DNA of 64,000 nt from Anaeromyxobacter sp. PSR-1 (GCF_000964525.1 NZ_BAZG01000008.1:1-64000), one strand, 5' to 3'. Shown: positions 1 through 9,343, counted from the stretch's first letter. Notes: a model not told the origin generated them from the letters alone. Program-made: numbers and translations.

Positions 1-306
1 GAGGCGGCCGCGGCGGTGCTGGACGCGCTCGCGGCGCGGGCCCGGCCCGGCGCGCGGGTGTACTGGCCCCGCACCGCCGAGGCGGCGGTCGAGGTCTACG
101 CGCGCGACGGGCGGCTCCGGGCCGACCTGCGCCGCGCGGAGGCGCCGGAGGACGCGGACGTCGCCGTGGTGGCCGTGGACGGCGCGGCCCGCGACGCGGA
201 GTACCGCACCTGGGCGGCGTTCCGCGACGCGCGGCCGGTGGCCGGGGCCTTCCTCGACGAGGTGCCGCTGGTGCTCGTGTACGCGCGCCCGGGTGCGTGG
301 CGCTGA
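1..306 (+). CDS. C-terminal end of a probable membrane glycosyltransferase (partial)
   Basis: The open frame enters from the left edge and ends at TGA 304-306, so only about 101 C-terminal residues are visible. The piece is soluble, with a short Rossmann-like look (GARVYW, DADVAVVAV) and the ending YLDEVPLV-like FLDEVPLVLVYARPG. This resembles, from memory, the extracytoplasmic tail of PMT/ArnT-family (GT39/GT83) lipid-linked glycosyltransferases of myxobacteria. No membrane segment or catalytic residue lies in the visible part, so the assignment is tentative. The next gene starts 92 bp downstream on the same strand. Confidence 0.45.
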   Translation, partial: EAAAAVLDALAARARPGARVYWPRTAEAAVEVYARDGRLRADLRRAEAPEDADVAVVAVDGAARDAEYRTWAAFRDARPVAGAFLDEVPLVLVYARPGAWR

Positions 307-398
307 GCGTCGCGTTCACCCAGCGGCGATGCCACGCCCCGGGCAGGCCCGCCGGCCGGCTTGCCGCCGCGCGCCGCGGCGGGGTACACGGGACGGGC

Positions 399-1673
399 AT
401 GCCCTCGCATCGCAGGATGCTGATCGCCGTGGTCGGGGGCGCCGTGCTCGGCGCGCTCGCGAACGCGCTGGGCGCCGGCGCGCCCTGGCTCGACGTCGCG
501 GTGCGCGACGTGGCCCAGCCCATCGGGCAGCTGTTCATCCGGCTGCTGTTCATGCTGGTGGTACCGCTCCTGTTCTCGGCGCTGGTGCTCGGCGTCGCCG
601 ACCTCGAGCTCGGGCACCTGGGCCGCCTGGGCGCGCGGATGCTCGGCTACACCGCGGCGGTGTCGTCCATCGCGGTGCTCATCGGCGTGACGCTGGTGAA
701 CGTGCTCGGACCCGGCCGCGGCCTGCCCGACGCCGTGCGCGAGGCCGCGCGCGGCGCCGCCACGATCAAGCCCGCCCCGCTCCCCGGCGGCGACTCGGTG
801 GCCGGGTTCGTCCTCGCGCTCGTCCCGGACAACCCGGTGAAGGCGGCCGCCACCGGCGACCTCATGGGCCTCATCGTGTTCGCGCTGTTGTTCGGCGTGG
901 CGCTCGCCATGACCGACACGCCGGGCGCGCGCACGCTGAAGGCGGCGCTGCAGGGGCTCTACGACGTCTCCATGAAGCTCATCGAGGGCGTGCTGTGGCT
1001 CGCGCCCATCGGCGTGGGCGCGCTGCTCTTCGTCATGGCCGCCCGCCTCGGCGCGGCGGTGGTGCGGCCCATCGCCGCCTACGTGGGCGTGGTGGTGCTC
1101 GGGCTCGCGCTGCACCAGTTCGTGGTCTACTCCCTCTCGGTGAAGCTGTTCGGCGGCATGAGCCCGCGCGCGTTCTTCTCCGGCGTGCGGCTCGCCATGG
1201 TGACGGCGTTCTCCACCGCGTCGTCGTCGGCCACCCTTCCCACCGCGCTCCGGGTGGCCGAGGAGAACCTTCGCCTGCCGCGGCACGTGGCGCGCTTCGT
1301 CCTCACCGCCGGCTCCGCCATGAACCAGAACGGCTCGGCGCTGTTCGAGGGCGTCACGGTGCTGTTCCTGGCGCAGGTCTACGGGGTCGAGCTGTCGCTC
1401 GGCCAGCAGGCCATCGCGGTGGGGATCGCCGTCCTGGCCGGCATCGGCACGGCCGGCGTGCCGGCCGCCTCCATGCCCTTCATCGCGATGATCCTCGGCA
1501 TCCTCGGGATCCCGGTGGAGGGCATCGGCCTGGTGCTCGGGGTGGATCGGTTCCTCGACATGTGCCGGACGACGGTGAACGTCACCGGCGATCTCGCCGC
1601 CGCGGTGTTCGTCGCCCGGGGCGAGCCCGCCCAGGCGACCGACGCGGCGGCCGGGGCCCCACCCGCGCCGTAG
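399..1673 (+). CDS. Dicarboxylate/amino acid:cation symporter (DAACS/SLC1 family)
   Basis: A 424-residue inner-membrane secondary transporter that would import acidic amino acids or C4-dicarboxylates with Na+ or H+. It has about eight hydrophobic helices. The family re-entrant loops are visible: HP1 with the serine-rich STASSSATLPTAL, the TM7 motif NQNGSALFEG, HP2 with GTAGVPAASM, and TM8 with DMCRTTVNVTGD. The TM8 arginine matches the residue that binds the acidic side chain in the archaeal homologue GltPh, so an acidic substrate is likely. The frame is open from 297, but the ATG at 399 is preferred because the first hydrophobic helix follows it directly and the upstream residues look non-coding. 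Confidence 0.9.
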   Translation: MPSHRRMLIAVVGGAVLGALANALGAGAPWLDVAVRDVAQPIGQLFIRLLFMLVVPLLFSALVLGVADLELGHLGRLGARMLGYTAAVSSIAVLIGVTLVNVLGPGRGLPDAVREAARGAATIKPAPLPGGDSVAGFVLALVPDNPVKAAATGDLMGLIVFALLFGVALAMTDTPGARTLKAALQGLYDVSMKLIEGVLWLAPIGVGALLFVMAARLGAAVVRPIAAYVGVVVLGLALHQFVVYSLSVKLFGGMSPRAFFSGVRLAMVTAFSTASSSATLPTALRVAEENLRLPRHVARFVLTAGSAMNQNGSALFEGVTVLFLAQVYGVELSLGQQAIAVGIAVLAGIGTAGVPAASMPFIAMILGILGIPVEGIGLVLGVDRFLDMCRTTVNVTGDLAAAVFVARGEPAQATDAAAGAPPAP

Positions 1674-1835
1674 CCACCGGAGCGCCGCGCCCCGGCGGTT
1701 CGCGAACGGGGGGACGCCCCCGAGCGCGGGGATTCGCAACTCGCCCCTCCCGTCGGCGGGGGCGCCCCTGGTAGGATGACCCTCCGCCTCGCGTCGCCCT
1801 GGACAGGAACGGGCCGCGCGGCGCCGGAGCCCTCC

Positions 1836-2276
1836 ATGAAGATCGTCGCCCTGGCCCTCGGGACCTCGCTGCGCGGAGACGACGCGGCCGGGCTGGCGGT
1901 GGCGCACGGCCTCGAGGCGCTGGTCCCTGGCCTCGAGGTGGTGGAGATCCCCGAGCTCGTCCCGGATCACGCCGAGGTGGTGGCCTCCGCCGACGGGGTG
2001 CTGTTCCTGGACGCGTCGGTGGCCGGCACGCCCGGGGAGGTCTGCGCCACGCGGCTCTCGCCCCGCCCGGCGCGCGCCGCGGTGATCCACACGCTCATGC
2101 CGGAGGAGGTGCTCGGGCTGGCGCGTGCGCTGTTCGGCCGCGTGCCCCCCGCCGCCCTGGTGACCGTGGCCGGGCGCGACTTCGCGTTCGGCGACGCGCT
2201 CTCCCCCGAGGTGGAGGCGGCGCTCCCCCTGGCGCGCGAGCGCGCGAGAGAGATGGTGGCGGGCTTCCGCCTGTAG
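1836..2276 (+). CDS. Hydrogenase maturation protease family protein (peptidase M52-like)
   Basis: 146 residues, the normal size for HycI/HyaD-type endopeptidases that trim the C-terminus of the large subunit of [NiFe] hydrogenases after nickel insertion. The N-terminus ALGTSLRGDDAAGL fits the family's GxGNxLxxDDGxG start, which supplies a nickel-contacting acidic residue. A second acidic site lies in LFLDAS, and HTLMPEEVL matches the region carrying the conserved histidine. The frame is open from 1776, but ATG 1836 begins at the family start. No hydrogenase structural gene is in the window, so the partner is elsewhere or the protein has another substrate. The motif reads GTSLRGDD rather than GxGN, a slight departure. 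Confidence 0.75.
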   Translation: MKIVALALGTSLRGDDAAGLAVAHGLEALVPGLEVVEIPELVPDHAEVVASADGVLFLDASVAGTPGEVCATRLSPRPARAAVIHTLMPEEVLGLARALFGRVPPAALVTVAGRDFAFGDALSPEVEAALPLARERAREMVAGFRL

Positions 2277-2407
2277 CCGCGCACGCCTTCCGGCCGCGAC
2301 CCGGCTTCGCACCCCGCGGCCCTCGGGCCCGCGGCGGACCCCCGGCCTCCGCTTGACCCACCCCCCACCGCGGCCCACGCTCGATCGTGCGGAAGGAGGC
2401 GCGTTCG

Positions 2408-2911
2408 ATGACGAAGCCGATGAAGCACGATCACGGCAAGGAGCCGAAGGAGCGCGGCAGGCTCGCGGCCCTGCGCGAGAGCATGCCGGCGCTTCCGCCG
2501 TGGATGGAACGGATCGACGAGCTGGTCGGGGAGCGCTGGTCCGCGTTCTGGCCCGTGCTGCGGCTGGGCGAGGAGCTGGCGTTCAAGGTGCCGCCCGTGG
2601 ACGTGTACGAGGACGGCCGCGACCTGGTCCTGAAGGCAGAGCTGCCCGGCCTGCGGCGCGAGGACATCAAGGTGGAGATCACCGGGGACCTCGTGACGCT
2701 CTCCGGGAAGAAGGAGAAGGAGGAGCGGATCGAGCGCAAGGACTACCACCGCGTCGAGCGCGCGGCGGGCGCGTTCACGCGCACGGTCCGGCTGCCGGTG
2801 GAGATCGCGGTGGACCGCGTGACCGCGAAGTTCACCGAGGGCGTGCTCGAGATCCGCGCGCCGATGGCCGGCGAGGGCAAGGGCCACGGCCGGAAGATCG
2901 AGGTGACGTGA
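2408..2911 (+). CDS. Hsp20/alpha-crystallin family small heat shock protein
   Basis: 167 residues. The alpha-crystallin domain spans roughly residues 55-160, from PPVDVYEDGRDLVLKAELPG through VTAKFTEGVLEIRAP; the latter holds the A-x-x-x-x-G-V-L signature. Such proteins are cytoplasmic ATP-independent chaperones that hold unfolding clients. The N-terminal 45 residues are charged and contain an amphipathic segment, WMERIDELVGERWSAFW, as expected for the variable oligomerisation arm. ATG 2408 was chosen because GGAGG at 2395-2399 stands 8 bases upstream; seven in-frame codons before it are ignored. The gene appears monocistronic and converges on the minus-strand gene that ends at 3009. Confidence 0.92.
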   Translation: MTKPMKHDHGKEPKERGRLAALRESMPALPPWMERIDELVGERWSAFWPVLRLGEELAFKVPPVDVYEDGRDLVLKAELPGLRREDIKVEITGDLVTLSGKKEKEERIERKDYHRVERAAGAFTRTVRLPVEIAVDRVTAKFTEGVLEIRAPMAGEGKGHGRKIEVT

Positions 2912-3008
2912 TACGCGGCGCGCGCCGGCCCTTCCCCCCGGCACGGCGCGCACGCGGCGGGCGGACGCCCATCCGGGCGGCCGCCCGTGTCGCATCCGGC
3001 GGGACCCG

Positions 3009-3710
3009 TCAGTCGAGCGGCAGCGGCGCCCCCCCCTGCCAGGCGTCGAGCGCGCCGGGCCGCGCCAGGAAGTGCCCGACCATCCCCGACACGTCCCGCC
3101 GCCGCGCGTCCAGGCCACGCCGGGCGAGCGCGCCGCCGAGCGCGTCCAGCGCCTCGAGGTAGAGCGTCCGCTGCGCCACGTCCATGCGCACCACCGGCGC
3201 GCGGCCGTCCTCCTCGTCGTCCTGCCCGTCGCCGGCCGCCAGGGCCAGCGCCGCGCGACAGTCGCCCCGGTCCACCGCGCTCACGCTGCGGCACGCGAGC
3301 GGCCGCGCCGGGTGGATGGCGCAGCGGCCCGCGCCGTCGAGCAGCGGGCAGGCCACCCGTCCGGCGATCCGCTCGCGGTCCTCCAGCCAGCGGACGCGGT
3401 CGTGGAACGCGAGCAGCCGCGCGCCGAGCGCCGCCGCCGCGCCGGCGTCCAGCCCGCGCCGCAGCCGCGCCGCCGCGACCGCCCCCTCCACCGGCAGCGT
3501 GCCCACGTTCAGCACGCAGCAGCTCGAGCAGCCCGGCCCGCAGGCCGGGGACGGCGTGCCGGACGGCCGCGCCACCCCGAGCGACGCCGCCACCGCGCGC
3601 TCCACGCCCTCGAGCAGCGCCGCCAGCGCCGCCTCGCTCCCCGCGGCGAGGCCGCGCTCCGCCAGTGCCCCGACCTCGTCCCTGCAACGCGCCACCGCCT
3701 CGTCGAGCAC
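3009..3710 (-). CDS. YkgJ family cysteine-cluster protein
   Basis: 233 residues. The cysteine cluster is in the middle: CGPGCSSCC, then CPLLD...GRCAIHPARPLACR, the CxxCC and C-x-IHxxRPxxCR pattern of the YkgJ/UPF0153 family, thought to bind zinc or an Fe-S cluster. The flanking helical regions are not conserved enough to say more. The gene lies 36 bp downstream of glcF on the same strand and is probably the last gene of the glycolate oxidase operon, so it may act on cluster insertion or electron flow there. That functional link is inference. Confidence 0.8.
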   Translation of the reverse strand: MLDEAVARCRDEVGALAERGLAAGSEAALAALLEGVERAVAASLGVARPSGTPSPACGPGCSSCCVLNVGTLPVEGAVAAARLRRGLDAGAAAALGARLLAFHDRVRWLEDRERIAGRVACPLLDGAGRCAIHPARPLACRSVSAVDRGDCRAALALAAGDGQDDEEDGRAPVVRMDVAQRTLYLEALDALGGALARRGLDARRRDVSGMVGHFLARPGALDAWQGGAPLPLD

Positions 3711-3746
3711 CGCTCCCCCTCCCCGGCGCCGGGCCGGGCTCGCGCC

Positions 3747-5063
3747 TCACCCGCGCCGCGCCGCCTGGATGGCGCTGTCCAGCAGCTCGAGCGGGTGCGC
3801 CGGCTCGACGGCCGCGCCCCGCTCCTCGAGCAGCCTGCGGACGTGCAGCGTGCAGCCCGGGTTCGCGCTCGCGAGCACGGTCGCGCCGGTCGCCAAGACG
3901 GCATCGGCCTTGCGCCGTCCGATCTCCGACGCGCTCTCCGGTTGCACCAGGTTGTAGATGCCCGCCGAGCCGCAGCACTGGTCGCCGTCGGCGATCTCGA
4001 CCAGCTCGAGGCCGGGGATGGTGGCGAGCAGGGCCCGCGGCGCGCCGCCCACGCCCTGCGCGTGCTGGAGATGGCAGGGCGAGTGGTAGGCCACGCGCGC
4101 GGCGAGCGGGGCGCGCGGCGCCCGGGGCGGGAGCCCGGCGAGCAGCTCCGAGGCGTCGCGCACCCGGGCCGCGAACGCCGCCGCGCGCGGCGCGAACTCC
4201 GCGTCGCCCTCGAACAGGTGCGCGAGGTCCTTCAGGTGCGAGCCGCAGCCGGCCGCGTTCACCACGATGGCGTCGAGCGGCAGCCCCTCGAAGCGCTCCA
4301 CCAGCGCCCGCGCCAGCCGCCGCGCCTCGTCGAGGCGGCCGGCGTGCACCGACAGCGCCCCGCAGCAGCCCTGGCCCGCCGGCGCGACGACCTCGACCCC
4401 CTCGGCCGCGAGCACGCGGACGGTGGCCGCGTTCACGCCGGGGAAGAACACCTTCTGCACGCAGCCGGTCACGAGGCCCACCCGCAGGCGCCGCTCGCCG
4501 TGCGCGCCGGTGGCCGGCGGGATGGTCGCGAGCACGTCGCGCAGCGAGAGCGGCGGCGCGAGCGCCTCGAGCTGCTCGAGCCGCCGCGAGAGGCGCAGCA
4601 GGCCGGTGCGGCGGAACAGCCAGCGCAGCCCGCTCACCCGCCACAGCCACAGCAGCACCGCCGCCGCGCGCAGCCGCCCCGGGTGCGGGAACAGCGAGAA
4701 CACGAACGCGCGGTGCAGCCGGTCGAGCGCCGGGCGCCGGTGCTCCCGCTCCACGCGCGCGCGGGCCGCGTCGATGACGTGGTCGTAGCGGACGCCGGAC
4801 GGGCAGGCGCCCAGGCAGGCCATGCAGCCCAGGCAGCGGTCGAAGTGCGCCGCCACCGCGTCCGACATGGCCAGCTCGCCCTCCTGGAGCCCGCGGAAGA
4901 GGTCGATGCGGCCGCGCGGCGAGTCCATCTCCTCCTGCCAGCTCTGCCACGTCGGGCAGACCGGCAGGCAGAAGCCGCAGTGCACGCACTCGTCCGCCGG
5001 CGAGCGCGCCGCGCCGCGCGCCGGCGGCGCCGCCTGCAGCGCCCTGTCCGCTCCCGCGCCCAT
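3747..5063 (-). CDS. glcF: Glycolate oxidase iron-sulfur subunit GlcF
   Basis: 438 residues, the usual size. Two 4Fe-4S ferredoxin motifs are near the N-terminus: CVHCGFCLPVCP and CLGCMACLGACP. Two C-terminal CCG domains follow, with GCVQKVFFPG...GCCGALS and SPCHLQHAQG...CCGSAGIYN, which bind further Fe-S clusters and pass electrons toward quinone. With GlcD and GlcE it forms the membrane-associated oxidase that converts glycolate (or D-lactate) to the 2-keto acid. Its ATG (5061-5063) directly abuts the glcE stop codon, so translation is probably coupled. Confidence 0.92.
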   Translation of the reverse strand: MGAGADRALQAAPPARGAARSPADECVHCGFCLPVCPTWQSWQEEMDSPRGRIDLFRGLQEGELAMSDAVAAHFDRCLGCMACLGACPSGVRYDHVIDAARARVEREHRRPALDRLHRAFVFSLFPHPGRLRAAAVLLWLWRVSGLRWLFRRTGLLRLSRRLEQLEALAPPLSLRDVLATIPPATGAHGERRLRVGLVTGCVQKVFFPGVNAATVRVLAAEGVEVVAPAGQGCCGALSVHAGRLDEARRLARALVERFEGLPLDAIVVNAAGCGSHLKDLAHLFEGDAEFAPRAAAFAARVRDASELLAGLPPRAPRAPLAARVAYHSPCHLQHAQGVGGAPRALLATIPGLELVEIADGDQCCGSAGIYNLVQPESASEIGRRKADAVLATGATVLASANPGCTLHVRRLLEERGAAVEPAHPLELLDSAIQAARRG

Positions 5064-6293
5064 TCAGATCCCTCCTGGCAGGCGGCCCGGCGCGAGCCGG
5101 TGCTCCGGGTCAAGCTCCCGCTTCAGCCGCCGCATCAGATCGAGCCCCGGCGGCGGCGCGCCCCACGGGTCCACCCGGGCGCGGAGCGCCGCGGGCGCGT
5201 CGGCGATCACCACCGAGCCGTGGCCGGCCGCCACCGCGCCGCGCGCCGCCTCGATGGCGACCGCGGCGAGCGCCGGGTCCTCGAGCGTGCCCGAGACGAG
5301 CCCGATCCCGAGCGTCGGGTGGAGCAGGAGGCCGCCGCCGGCGAGCGCGCCCGCCACCCGCTCCAGCGCGCCGGCCGCCGTCGCCAGCGCCGCCGGCTGG
5401 AACGCCGCCCGGATCCGCACGTCGCCGGCGGTGCGGACCGCGTCCTGGCGCGCCCAGAGCGCCGCCTCGTCCGCGCCGCCCAGCCGCTCCCCCGGCGTGC
5501 CCTGCGCCGCCGCCAGCGCCAGCGCGCGCTCCGACTGATCCCGCACGCCCGGGCCGAAGCCCTCGAACCGGAGCCCCAGCCGGTAGACACCGCCGTCGCG
5601 CCGCGCCACCACCGCCACCGGCTCGAGGCGCGCGTCGAGCACGGCCTTCGCCAGCGCGCGGCAGGCCGGCGCGCCCAGCCCCGGCACCGCGACCGTGGCC
5701 GAGGCCTCCGGGAGCGGGTGCAGGCGGAACACCACCTCCGCCACCAGCCCGAGCGTGCCGAGCGAGCCGCAGAACAGCCGCGGCAGGTCGAAGCCGGCCA
5801 CGTTCTTCACCACCTTGCCGCCGCCCCGCGCCACCACGCCGTCGGCGCGGACGACGGTCATGCCGATGACGAGGTCGCGCACCGCGCCGAAGCGGGCGCG
5901 CCGCGGCCCGAACGCGTTCGCCGCCACGATGCCGCCCACCGTGGCGCGCTCCGCGAGCGGTGCGTCGAGGGCGAGCCGCTGCCCGTGCGGCGCGAGGTGG
6001 TCCTGGAGCGCGGCGAGCGTCATCCCGCCCTCCACCGCCACGATCTGGTCGGAGGGCGCGTGCTCGCGGACGCGGTCGAGCCGGCGGGTGCGCAGCACCG
6101 CGTCGAGGCGGGACGGCGGCGCGCCGAGGCCGAGGTCGGTGCCCCCGCCCACGAACGCCACCGCGAGCCCGTCCGCGGCGAGCGCGCGCATCGCCTCGGC
6201 CGCCTCGTCGAGCGTCGCGGGCTCGACCGCCAGGCGCGGCACGACGCCGGCCACCGCGTCGGCGGCGTCCGCCGGGCGCGGCGCGGCGCTCAC
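5064..6293 (-). CDS. glcE: Glycolate oxidase FAD-binding subunit GlcE
   Basis: 409 residues with an N-terminal FAD-binding type 4 fold: FVGGGTDLGLGAPP, then TVGGIVAANAFGPRRARFGAVRD and the later GGKVVKNVAGFDLPRLFCGS, typical of GlcE. The C-terminal half is weakly conserved. It acts as the second flavin subunit of the GlcDEF complex. The GTG at 6291-6293 overlaps the glcD stop as GTGA, giving translational coupling; the frame runs open further upstream inside glcD in another phase, but that is antifunctional. It is followed without spacing by glcF. Confidence 0.9.
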   Translation of the reverse strand: MSAAPRPADAADAVAGVVPRLAVEPATLDEAAEAMRALAADGLAVAFVGGGTDLGLGAPPSRLDAVLRTRRLDRVREHAPSDQIVAVEGGMTLAALQDHLAPHGQRLALDAPLAERATVGGIVAANAFGPRRARFGAVRDLVIGMTVVRADGVVARGGGKVVKNVAGFDLPRLFCGSLGTLGLVAEVVFRLHPLPEASATVAVPGLGAPACRALAKAVLDARLEPVAVVARRDGGVYRLGLRFEGFGPGVRDQSERALALAAAQGTPGERLGGADEAALWARQDAVRTAGDVRIRAAFQPAALATAAGALERVAGALAGGGLLLHPTLGIGLVSGTLEDPALAAVAIEAARGAVAAGHGSVVIADAPAALRARVDPWGAPPPGLDLMRRLKRELDPEHRLAPGRLPGGI

Positions 6294-7756
6294 CAGCGCT
6301 CCGCGAGCCCGGCCACCTCGGCGGGATGGGGGCGGTAGGGGCCGGGCCGCTCGCCGCACAGCCGCGGCGTGGGGAACACCTTGCCCGGGTTCATGAGGGC
6401 CGCGCCGTCGAAGGCGCAGCGGACGCGCTGCATCGTCTCGAGGTCCTCCGGGGCGAACTGCTCCGCCATGTACGCGGCCTTCTCGGCGCCCACCCCGTGC
6501 TCGCCGGTGATCGAGCCGCCGCTGCGGATGCACAGCCGCAGGATCTCGCCGCCCAGCGCCGCGGCGCGCGCCTCCTCGCCGGGGTTGCGCGCGTCGTAGA
6601 GCACCAGCGGGTGGAGGTTGCCGTCGCCGGCGTGGAAGACGTTGGCGACGCGCAGGCCGGCCTCGGCGGCCATGCGCTCGATCTCCCGCAGCACGCGCGC
6701 GATCTCCGAGCGCGGGATGACGCCGTCCTCGACCAGGTAGTTCGGGCTGATGCGGCCCACCGCGGCGAAGGCGCTCTTGCGCCCCTTCCACATGAGCTGG
6801 CGCTCCGCCTCGTCGCGCGGCACCCGGATCTCCAGCGCGCCGGCGGCGCGCGCGAGCTCGATGGCGCGGGCCGAGACGTGCTCGACCTCGGCGCGCGGGC
6901 CGTCCGCGTCCATGAGGAGCGCCGCGCCCACGTCCGGCCAGTCCAGGCCCGTGGCCGCCTTGGCCGCCACGATGGCGAGCCGGTCCATCATCTCGATGGC
7001 GGCGGGCAGGATGCCGGCGGCGATGATGCCCGACACCGCGGCGCCCGCCTCGTCGGTGGACGGGAACGTGGCGAAGAAGGTGCGCGTCACCTCGGGCTTG
7101 CGCAGCAGGCGCAGCGTCGCCTCGGTGGCGATGCCCAGCAGCCCCTCGCTGCCCACCATCGCCGCGAGCAGGTCGTAGCCGGGCGCGTCCGCCGCCGGGC
7201 CGCCCAGGTCCACCACGCTGCCGTCGGAGAGGACCACGCGTGCGGCCAGCACGTGGTTGGTGGTGAACCCGTACTTGAGGCAGTGCGCGCCGCCCGAGTT
7301 CTCGGCCACGTTGCCGCCGATCGAGCACACGCCCTGCGACGACGGGTCCGGCGCGTAGTACCAGCCCGCCGCCGCGACCGCGCGCGAGACGTCGAGGTTG
7401 ATGACCCCCGGCTCGACGCGCGCCCAGCCGTTCTCGAGGTCCAGCTCGAGGATGCGCCGCATGCGCGCGAGCGAGACGACGATCGAGCCCGGCGACGGGC
7501 GCGCGCCGCCGGAGAGCCCGGTGCCCGCGCCGCGCGGCACGAGCGGCACGCCCGCCTCGCGGGCCGCGTTCACCACCTCGACCACCTCCTCGGTCGAGCC
7601 CGGCAGCGCGACCAGCGCCGGCGTGGTTCGACCGTGGGTGATCCCGTCGCACGCGTAGACCCGCAGCTCCGCCGGGTCCGCGATCACGTGCGCCGGGCCC
7701 AGGGCGGCGGCGAGGCGTCGGGCGAGGGCGCTGCTCACGGCGGGAGCTCGGGGCAC
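6290..7756 (-). CDS. glcD: Glycolate oxidase catalytic FAD subunit GlcD
   Basis: 488 residues of the FAD_binding_4 plus FAD-oxidase_C architecture. The FAD region shows VPRGAGTGLSGGA, SIGGNVAENSGGAHCLKYG and GLLGIATEATL. The C-terminal catalytic region ends with SGGSITGEHGVGAEK, the conserved GEHGxG motif near the active site of glycolate and D-lactate dehydrogenases. It oxidises the 2-hydroxy acid and passes electrons to GlcE/GlcF. It is the first gene of glcDEF-ykgJ. D-lactate rather than glycolate remains a possible substrate, because sequence alone does not separate the two. Confidence 0.92.
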   Translation of the reverse strand: MPRAPAVSSALARRLAAALGPAHVIADPAELRVYACDGITHGRTTPALVALPGSTEEVVEVVNAAREAGVPLVPRGAGTGLSGGARPSPGSIVVSLARMRRILELDLENGWARVEPGVINLDVSRAVAAAGWYYAPDPSSQGVCSIGGNVAENSGGAHCLKYGFTTNHVLAARVVLSDGSVVDLGGPAADAPGYDLLAAMVGSEGLLGIATEATLRLLRKPEVTRTFFATFPSTDEAGAAVSGIIAAGILPAAIEMMDRLAIVAAKAATGLDWPDVGAALLMDADGPRAEVEHVSARAIELARAAGALEIRVPRDEAERQLMWKGRKSAFAAVGRISPNYLVEDGVIPRSEIARVLREIERMAAEAGLRVANVFHAGDGNLHPLVLYDARNPGEEARAAALGGEILRLCIRSGGSITGEHGVGAEKAAYMAEQFAPEDLETMQRVRCAFDGAALMNPGKVFPTPRLCGERPGPYRPHPAEVAGLAERW

Positions 7757-7788
7757 GCGGGCTCCTCCGGCTGCGAGGTGGGTGGTTG

Positions 7789-7817
7789 AATGTTCCGGGA
7801 CCGCTCGGCCCGGTCAA
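7789..7817 (-). promoter_or_regulatory. Possible sigma-70 promoter of the glc operon
   Basis: On the minus strand TTGACC (7817-7812) is followed after 17 bases by AACATT (7794-7789), 33 bp upstream of the glcD ATG. The -10 match is weak. The stretch also lies in an imperfect inverted repeat, GGTTGA (7784-7789) against TCAACC (7814-7819). Confidence 0.3.
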
Positions 7818-7964
7818 CCGTCGACGGGGTGCATCGATCGGGGGCGGACGGGGGCTTCGGCCGCCCGCCGGCACGCCAGGACGCACATGCACCCACGCGT
7901 CCCCTCCCGGATCCGGGGGCTGCGCGCTGGCGCACGGGGATCACGCCCGGTACGCTGGCGGGCC

Positions 7965-8558
7965 ATGACCACGACCGCCACCGCGACGCGGGCCATCGGC
8001 AAGGTGAAGGGGACCCTGCTCGTCTCCCGGATGAACTACCTGCGGGCCCAGGGCTCGGAGAGCGCCGAGCGCGTGCTCCGCCGCCTGACCGTGGCGGACC
8101 AGGCGCTGCTGCGCGGCACGCTCGATCCGGCGGCGTGGTACCCGGCCGACCTGCTCATCCGGGTCGAGCTCACCATCGCCGCGCTGCTCGCCCGCGGCGA
8201 CCGGTCCGCGATGTTCCTCGCCATGGGCCGCCACACCGCCGAGACCAACCTCGCCCCCGCCGGCGCCCACCGCGCCTACCTGCGGGAGGGCGAGCCGCAC
8301 CACCTGCTGCGCAGCGTCCCCGTGCTCTACGCCGCCAGCCACACCAGCGGCTCGCGCACGTACGAGGCCACCGGCCGGCGCGCCGCGGTGATCCGCACGC
8401 ACGGCGGCGACGAGGTCACCGCCGACGACTGCCTGACGGCGGTGGGCTGGCTCGGTCGCGCCATCGAGCTCTCCGGCGGGAAGGCCGTGAAGGTGGCGGA
8501 GACCCACTGCCGCGCGCGCGGCGCGGCGTCGTGCGAGTACCGCTGCGAGTGGGCCTGA
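7965..8558 (+). CDS. DUF2378/TIGR02265-like myxobacterial paralogous family protein
   Basis: 197 residues, no signal peptide or membrane helix. The opening VKGTLLVSRMNYLR, the LxxWYP element (AAWYPADLLIRVELTIA) and LAMGRHTAETNL recall the DUF2378/TIGR02265 family, known as a large paralogous set in Myxococcus xanthus with no established role. The end, VAETHCRARGAASCEYRCEW, resembles the closing of V4R/heme-NO-binding-like folds, where a Cys-x-x-G-x-x-x-C pattern is common. The ATG at 7965 is used although the frame opens at 7782, because family similarity begins just after it. It diverges from the glc operon. Function unknown; the family assignment is from memory of motifs. Confidence 0.6.
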   Translation: MTTTATATRAIGKVKGTLLVSRMNYLRAQGSESAERVLRRLTVADQALLRGTLDPAAWYPADLLIRVELTIAALLARGDRSAMFLAMGRHTAETNLAPAGAHRAYLREGEPHHLLRSVPVLYAASHTSGSRTYEATGRRAAVIRTHGGDEVTADDCLTAVGWLGRAIELSGGKAVKVAETHCRARGAASCEYRCEWA

Positions 8559-8717
8559 CCCGCTCGCCAACTCCGACGCCTCCCCTCCAGGAAAAGCCTC
8601 GAGCGCACGGCCGACGTGCCGCGTGGCGGGCGCCCGGTCGCGCTGGCGCCCGGCGCTGGTGAGACCAGGCCTCATCGTCCTGCGCGCCCCACCTTCCGGT
8701 CGAGGAGGAGGCACGAG

Positions 8718-8885
8718 ATGGACCGCGAGGACCGTCACAGGGAAGCGAGGACCGAGCCCCGGCCCGAGGACCGCGAGCGTCCGCGCGAACGGACGACCGC
8801 TCCGCCCATCGAGCGAGAGCACGAGACGTGGCAGGGGATCTTGGAGGAGGACGAGCGGCGCGAGCGCGAGCGGGAGCGCCGCTGA
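8718..8885 (+). CDS. Small highly charged hypothetical protein
   Basis: 55 residues, more than half Arg, Glu or Asp, with repeating RER/ERE runs; probably disordered or a single charged helix. A strong Shine-Dalgarno run (GAGGAGGAGG at 8702-8711) precedes the ATG, which is the main reason for calling it. No family is recognised. It sits between the DUF2378-like gene and the tmRNA promoter. Confidence 0.5.
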   Translation: MDREDRHREARTEPRPEDRERPRERTTAPPIEREHETWQGILEEDERRERERERR

Positions 8886-8932
8886 GGCGCCGCCCCCGTC
8901 TGCAGCACCCCGTGGTACGATGCCTCGGCCGC

Positions 8933-8960
8933 TTGACTCCCGCGGCGGCGGTCTTATGAA
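8933..8960 (+). promoter_or_regulatory. Probable promoter of the tmRNA gene
   Basis: TTGACT at 8933-8938, a 16-base spacer and TATGAA at 8955-8960. Transcription would begin near 8967, about 16 bases before the mature tmRNA 5' end at 8983, which fits a short leader removed by RNase P. Confidence 0.5.
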
Positions 8961-8982
8961 AGGACCGTCAGTTCGCAGACTT

Positions 8983-9331
<349 letters not shown>

Positions 9332-9343
9332 TTGAGGACACTG

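Noticed and set aside
297-398. The upstream start (ATG 297 region) for the symporter
   Set aside because: The 34 extra residues lack family similarity; ATG 399 fits the family N-terminus.
1836-2276. A hydrogenase operon around the maturation protease
   Set aside because: No structural or Hyp gene lies within reach.
96-2378. A 760-residue open frame on the minus strand across the symporter, protease and Hsp20 genes
   Set aside because: It is rich in Arg, Gly, His and Glu without fold-like pattern, the mark of an antisense frame in a GC-rich genome; the plus-strand genes have clear families.
3072-6338. A 1088-residue plus-strand frame opposite the glycolate oxidase operon
   Set aside because: Same low-complexity composition; glcD/E/F motifs occupy the other strand.
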